Shown: in pieces, positions 60,789 to 64,000 of the stretch
How positions within the stretch are numbered: position 1 is the stretch's first letter
Layout of the letters: each line of letters opens with the position of its first letter
DNA from: Alistipes shahii WAL 8301
GTDB lineage: Bacteria > Bacteroidota > Bacteroidia > Bacteroidales > Rikenellaceae
NCBI RefSeq assembly: GCF_025145845.1
Contig: NZ_CP102253.1
Location: forward strand, 2,170,001-2,234,000
Length of the DNA: 64,000 nucleotides
Direction: 5' to 3'
Made by a program: the position numbers and the translations under genes
The notes under the pieces: generated by a model
Told to the model about the DNA's origin: nothing
Databases searched by the model: none
What the model saw: the letters and a program-made list of their open reading frames with translations, nothing else

Positions 60789-60815
60789 TAAAAGATATAA
60801 AAACAGATTATTGAA

Positions 60816-61313
60816 TTATTCTAACTCATAACCAACTATCGGCATTGAGAACAAGACGATTGTTTCTCCATATACAGGCTCCAATCCACGCTCTATTACT
60901 GCCTTGACTTTCGCATACCCGTCAAAAATAATATGCTGAGCGACGCAGTCTGGTCCAACGCCTAATTTACTGCAATAAGCCCGAAATCCTGGAACCTGAC
61001 AAAGACGCTTTGCCATCATTTTGATATGCTCTATCATCATGGCTGGATCATCATATGTTATTTCTGCAACCTCTGCGATGGCATCTTGTTTTTCGGTATA
61101 GGACAAACAGAGTGTCGAGATACCGTCATACAGTTTTCTGGCATTTTTTGTAACTTCCCAAAGCATTGTTTGCCAGTCCGTATCATCATCATTCGATTCG
61201 TAAATAGGCATTGCAGTTTGAGGTTTGCTAATTTCTTTTGCGATTTCAGATGTTGAAACGCCCATAGTGTCAATGCCTTGCTTGGCATTACGATTTTTCT
61301 TTGTTTTTCCCAT
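60816..61313 (-). CDS. Element protein of unknown family, paralogue of the next gene
   Basis: The 165-residue protein has a basic start (MGKTKKNRNAKQG) and a helical C-terminal domain with FRAYCSKLGVGPDCVAQHI, FDGYAKVKAVIERGLEPVYG. The same spacing and residues recur in the gene at 61347: YC-x3-GV-x-P-x2-VAQHI, then [DE]G-x2-KV-x2-V-x3-GLE-x2-YG. Both have an N-terminal [DN]W-x4-W-x5-AR motif. No enzyme motif or signal peptide is seen. An accessory or partner role in the mobile element is all that can be said. Confidence 0.7.
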   Translation of the reverse strand: MGKTKKNRNAKQGIDTMGVSTSEIAKEISKPQTAMPIYESNDDDTDWQTMLWEVTKNARKLYDGISTLCLSYTEKQDAIAEVAEITYDDPAMMIEHIKMMAKRLCQVPGFRAYCSKLGVGPDCVAQHIIFDGYAKVKAVIERGLEPVYGETIVLFSMPIVGYELE

Positions 61314-61346
61314 ATTTTACAAAAATATTTGTTTTATAAACACTTA

Positions 61347-61859
61347 CTACCACTGAACATTCTCCTCTAAATTAAATCGAATGAATGCAAGTTTTAGAAT
61401 GACAAGAGGGCCATACGTTTGTTCCAGACCATAACGAAGCACCTCATTTACTTTTCCGATACCTTCATATAAGATGTGCTGTGCAACTGCTTCGGGATTA
61501 ACTCCTATTACGGCACAATAGCTGTCAAAATCGGGAGTATGCGTCCGCAACACCTCCGAAAAGAGTTGGAAGCAGGTATCGAACATTGTTGCATTCTCCC
61601 AAATATCATTGATTGCCTGACCGAGTGCTTCTTTCTTATCCTCGGCACTCGTCGATTCTGTTGTCAGCCCTCTATATTTAAGGTAGCTTCTGGCAAGATT
61701 GAATGTCGCCCAAATTTTGGATTCCCAGTTTATACATTCATCATTAGGGTGCTCCGAATCTACCAGTTTGTCAATGAATTGCGGGATTTCGTTCCCGTTG
61801 ACGCTCTTAAACCCTGTACCTTGCAGAGTTCCAAAAGTTAATTTTGATGTTTCTATCAT
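61347..61859 (-). CDS. Element protein of unknown family, paralogue of the previous gene
   Basis: The 170-residue protein starts MIETSKLTFGTLQG, has NWESKIWATFNLARSY in its middle and FDSYCAVIGVNPEAVAQHI with YEGIGKVNEVLRYGLEQTYG near its end. Alignment by eye with the product of 60816 shows the whole C-terminal half is shared. It lies 33 bases upstream of that gene on the same strand, so the pair probably arose by tandem duplication and may form one complex. The family is not recognised. Confidence 0.7.
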   Translation of the reverse strand: MIETSKLTFGTLQGTGFKSVNGNEIPQFIDKLVDSEHPNDECINWESKIWATFNLARSYLKYRGLTTESTSAEDKKEALGQAINDIWENATMFDTCFQLFSEVLRTHTPDFDSYCAVIGVNPEAVAQHILYEGIGKVNEVLRYGLEQTYGPLVILKLAFIRFNLEENVQW

Positions 61860-62167
61860 ATAATTAAGATTAAGTTATATATCTCATTTTCTCGGCGTTA
61901 GGTCTGACTGGTGAGCTCTTGCCAGCTCTGGCGGCAGTCGGGTGATGGCTTGGGCAAACTCCCGTCATCGTCCTGCCGTGCGATTCGACCTGCGGCCTTT
62001 CGGTTCGGATTCTCTCTCCCTACCGAGAAGCGGAGTATATGTCAAAGAACCTGCGTTTGCGTTTTCAATGTTGAATACTACGAAAATCATACATAACTCA
62101 TTATGGCAGAAATAGTTGGCGGATAGCAGAAAAGTGCATGATTATTACTTCCCCTTATCGGCAGAAT
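61860..62167. other. GC-rich structured island inside the AT-rich element
   Basis: No convincing gene. Between about 61905 and 62040 GC content rises. CGGCAG (61932-61937) pairs with CTGCCG (61973-61978), with inner TGATG/CATC pairing. A second set of partly complementary segments (TTCGGTTCGGATTC, ACCGAGAA) follows. Such an island could be an origin of transfer or replication, but no nick-site consensus was recognised. Confidence 0.4.
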
Positions 62168-62192
62168 AAAAAAAGGACGGCTCATGCCGTCC
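62168..62192 (-). terminator. Terminator of the gene at 62218
   Basis: Minus strand: GGACGGC-ATGA-GCCGTCC followed by a long T-run, 25 bases after the stop. Confidence 0.85.
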
Positions 62193-62217
62193 CTTATCAT
62201 CCGATATGTAATTGGAT

Positions 62218-62985
62218 TTATCTGAAATTCGCGCCTACCGTCGTCCACTCCTTATCCTTGTAAGATGTCCAGATTCCCGATATACTCTCGTCATTGTCAA
62301 GGAATTTCGGATTGTCCGTATAGCCGAAGAAATAGACGATGCGCGAAATCAACAGCATTCTGTTATAGGAAACCTTATTGGGATTCGTACTGCGGTTATC
62401 TTCCTCTTTGAACTTTTCCAAAAGCGGCAAAAAACACTTGATGGCAAGCGTTATCTTGTAACAACTTTTGAGATTCACCGAAAATCCGTCCAATCCGAAA
62501 GAACGGGTGTTTGACAACTTGGCATAGAGTTCTGCCACGTTGTCAGCAAGCAACTTGCCCAACATCCGTTTTGCAAGGTCGGATTCAAGGGTCGCACCGT
62601 GCTCGCGCCCTCGCCATGCACGGATTTTGGCATCGGGATTTTCTTGCAGGTACTTGGCGAAAGTCCGAAACTCCTCGAATACCGAGGTCGGAACCTGCTG
62701 CACATTTTCCGTCCGTTCCTGTACCACATCATAGACAAAGAGTATCGCCATCCAAAATTTCTCGGTGTCGATACCCATGGCCCGCAGGGAACGGATAATC
62801 GGAGCGTTCTCCAAATACTGCTCTTTCGTAAAGGGGCTTTTCAACCGCCCGTCCTCCAACTGATGCACGAAATCCCATCCGCGGAAAGAATCGGTTTGAA
62901 AATACTCTCCACAACTGTCGTCGAACTCCCATGTAGGATACATTCGGTTAGCAATCTCGGAAACATAATCGTAAAGCGGGTCCAT
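62218..62985 (-). CDS. Element protein of unknown function
   Basis: The 255-residue protein starts MDPLYDYVSEIANRMYPTWEFDDSCGEYF and is helical, with KFWMAILFVYDVVQERTENV in the middle and SYNRMLLISRIVYFFGYTDNPKFLD near the end. No catalytic motif, signal peptide or DNA-binding domain is evident. Its six Trp codons near WEFDD, WDF, WMA, WRG, WTS and WTT are all TGG, which matters for the UGA question at 63.4-64 kb. It has its own -7 box (TATCTTTG, minus, 63006-63013) and terminator. Confidence 0.75.
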   Translation of the reverse strand: MDPLYDYVSEIANRMYPTWEFDDSCGEYFQTDSFRGWDFVHQLEDGRLKSPFTKEQYLENAPIIRSLRAMGIDTEKFWMAILFVYDVVQERTENVQQVPTSVFEEFRTFAKYLQENPDAKIRAWRGREHGATLESDLAKRMLGKLLADNVAELYAKLSNTRSFGLDGFSVNLKSCYKITLAIKCFLPLLEKFKEEDNRSTNPNKVSYNRMLLISRIVYFFGYTDNPKFLDNDESISGIWTSYKDKEWTTVGANFR

Positions 62986-63005
62986 AGCAGTAACATTCGG
63001 TTAAA

Positions 63006-63013
63006 CAAAGATA
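63006..63013 (-). promoter_or_regulatory. -7 promoter box of the gene at 62218
   Basis: Minus-strand TATCTTTG, 20 bases before the ATG at 62985. Confidence 0.5.
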
Positions 63014-63055
63014 GGAAAATTCGCCTGAAATTCCGCTGAACAACCAGCCCTTAAA

Positions 63056-63087
63056 CTTGTATTTATTAAAGATTTTTATTATATTTG
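63056..63087 (+). promoter_or_regulatory. Rightward promoter inside the element
   Basis: CTTG (63056-63059), 20-base spacer, TATATTTG (63080-63087). It points to the ORFs at 63215-64000. A hairpin AAGGACGGCA/TGCTGTCCTT lies about 70 bases further on. Confidence 0.55.
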
Positions 63088-63214
63088 TAATAGCAAATCC
63101 GAGAATAGGGAAATTCTACTGCTTCCATAGAAAATAAGTTTATAGGACGGATAAGGACGGCATTATTTGCTGTCCTTGTCTTTGCTTCCTATTTCCACAT
63201 TTTTTGAGTGTGAA

Positions 63215-63355
63215 ATGAAGATTTCCTTTAATACTATCAATCCAGAATCAAAAATTATGGAAGATACGGATAACGAGATAGTAGGTATTGCTCAAAACTG
63301 TCCTGTGCAAACTGCTCAAAAGTGTCCTATATATACACTACCTACTTATACATAA
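63215..63355 (+). CDS. Short ORF, 46 codons, unknown
   Basis: The ATG at 63215 starts MKISFNTINPESK. The product ends with a partly repeated AQNCPVQTAQKCPIYTLPTYT-like tail of Cys, Pro and Thr. It lies downstream of a consensus promoter and just before the UGA-interrupted frames. It could be a real small protein or a leader; evidence is weak. Confidence 0.35.
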   Translation: MKISFNTINPESKIMEDTDNEIVGIAQNCPVQTAQKCPIYTLPTYT

Positions 63356-63375
63356 CCTAATAAGTCTTGCAGACC

Positions 63376-63570
63376 ATGTACTACCATATCAAAGACCATA
63401 AATGATTCGACAACCGCAAGCAGGCCAAAGACCATTACGGCATTGCCTGTTTTCGAAAATTGTTGCATCTAAAAGAAATCATATTTACGAACAATCAAAA
63501 TTCCATTGCCAACGATGAATTATACCGTAATCCCCAAATCAATCGTGAACTTTCAGACGGGAAACAGTAA
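63376..63570 (+). pseudogene. UGA-interrupted ORF 1
   Basis: From the ATG at 63376 the frame reads MYYHIKDHK, TGA (63403-63405), then FDNRKQAKDHYGIACFRKLL and further coding-like sequence to a TAA at 63568. Trp at the TGA would restore a 64-residue protein. It has no TGG codon. Its 3' end overlaps ORF 2 in another frame. Confidence 0.5.
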
Positions 63571-64000
63571 ACCCGTCGATATTTACGTGTGAGCAACCAT
63601 TAAATGTTGTTCCAATCACGAGACGAACATTTCCCATGTAACAGAAGAAAAGCTATCCTTACTGACGGGATTGGATGAACGAACAATCCGACGTGTTATC
63701 AAACGCTTAAAGGATGCAGGTTACCTGACCGTACAGACTACCATTAAAGAAGATGCAGACAGAGGATTTATAAAGCGAAATTCCTACTATATAAAGCCAG
63801 CAAACAAAAACTATTTCTTCCTCGACAACAGTTTCTTTAAGCGGAACTATCCCGCCAAGATTGCAGGCTTCCTGCTCTTATTAAAGGCAATATGCCTTAA
63901 TAATACGGATACCATCCAATGAAGCAATTCCCAAATTGCAAAGAGTATCGGTTTATCGAGGAACACAACCACAGTCCTCATTAAAGAGTGCCTGCAATTA
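63515..64000 (+). pseudogene. UGA-interrupted winged-helix replication/regulatory-type gene, 3' end cut by window
   Basis: From the ATG at 63515 (MNYTVIPKSIVNF) one frame stays coding-like to the last base, broken only by TGA at 63590-63592 (in DIYV-stop-ATIKCC) and TGA at 63920-63922 (in NTDTIQ-stop-SNSQIAKSIGLSR). Between them lies a winged-helix-like segment (LTGLDERTIRRVIKRLKDAGYLTV), and after the second a helix-turn-helix-like QIAKSIGLSRNTTTVLI. Trp would fit both sites. There are no frameshifts, no internal TAA or TAG, and no TGG in about 160 codons. It may be a recently inactivated replication or regulatory protein, or a gene read with UGA as Trp. Confidence 0.6.

Noticed and set aside
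63376..64000. Whole-element recoding of UGA to Trp as a settled conclusion
   Set aside because: The gene at 62218 and both paralogous genes use TGG, and the integrase ends at TGA; recoding is kept only as one alternative for the last 600 bases.

Overview
The window reads as chromosome of a GC-rich Bacteroidales, most likely Alistipes or a close Rikenellaceae relative. The evidence is a Bacteroides-type malate dehydrogenase, BatD/BatE, a vitamin B12-dependent class II ribonucleotide reductase, DUF4954 and WG-repeat proteins, and repeated promoters of the Bacteroidetes form (TTTG about 20 bases before TAnnTTTG). Genus is an inference; no rRNA is present. Up to about 59.3 kb genes are dense, GC-rich and often overlap at ATGA or TAATG. 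After a tRNA-Pro at 59.3 kb composition drops sharply and an integrase marks the left end of a mobile element that runs off the window.

Layout. 0-3.8 kb: 3' part of batD, batE, recR, malate dehydrogenase. 3.8-12.2 kb: META-domain lipoprotein with a frameshifted TonB C-terminal remnant, ridA, nrdJ, an OmpA-family protein, a recF/DUF721 pair, a TPR membrane protein and ribH. 12.2-18.8 kb (minus strand): metallophosphoesterase, NSS transporter, folB, tyrS, dnaX. 19.1-21.8 kb: clpB. 21.8-26.5 kb: esterase, family 2 glycosyltransferase, MptE-like protein, CMP-sugar synthetase-like protein and LuxE-like acyl-protein synthetase, probably a surface-glycan or acylation group. 26.5-31 kb: palindromic repeats, infC (apparently with an AUU or AUC start), thrS, pdxA. 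31-40 kb: a possible small RNA, then a long minus-strand run (DUF4954, vWA, WG pseudokinase-like, trxB, lipoprotein, rnz, rRNA methyltransferase) with a WG-repeat kinase-like gene upstream. 40-49 kb: SlyD-type FKBP, gcvP, nucleoside kinase, 5'-nucleotidase, rpsA. 49-55.7 kb: DKNYY-like repeat protein, EamA transporter, rplI-rpsR-rpsF, small beta-barrel protein, thiL, adk, rpsT. 55.9-59.2 kb: tRNA-Glu and a metal-chelate type ABC importer with a 59-codon outer-membrane-protein tail ORF between two of its genes. 59.3-64 kb: tRNA-Pro and the AT-rich element with integrase, two paralogous unknown proteins, a third unknown protein and a tract whose two reading frames are broken only by UGA codons.

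Main points for follow-up: (1) an A10 run inside dnaX placed so that slippage gives an immediate stop, predicting a short gamma-type subunit; (2) the tract at the right end where all three in-frame stops are UGA and no UGG occurs; (3) a kinase/pseudokinase-WG/vWA/DUF4954 gene group resembling a phosphorylation module; (4) infC with no usual start codon; (5) a four-copy two-hairpin intergenic repeat and a twin 67-bp palindrome; (6) -7 boxes lying 4-7 bases before the start codon of four genes, predicting leaderless mRNAs.
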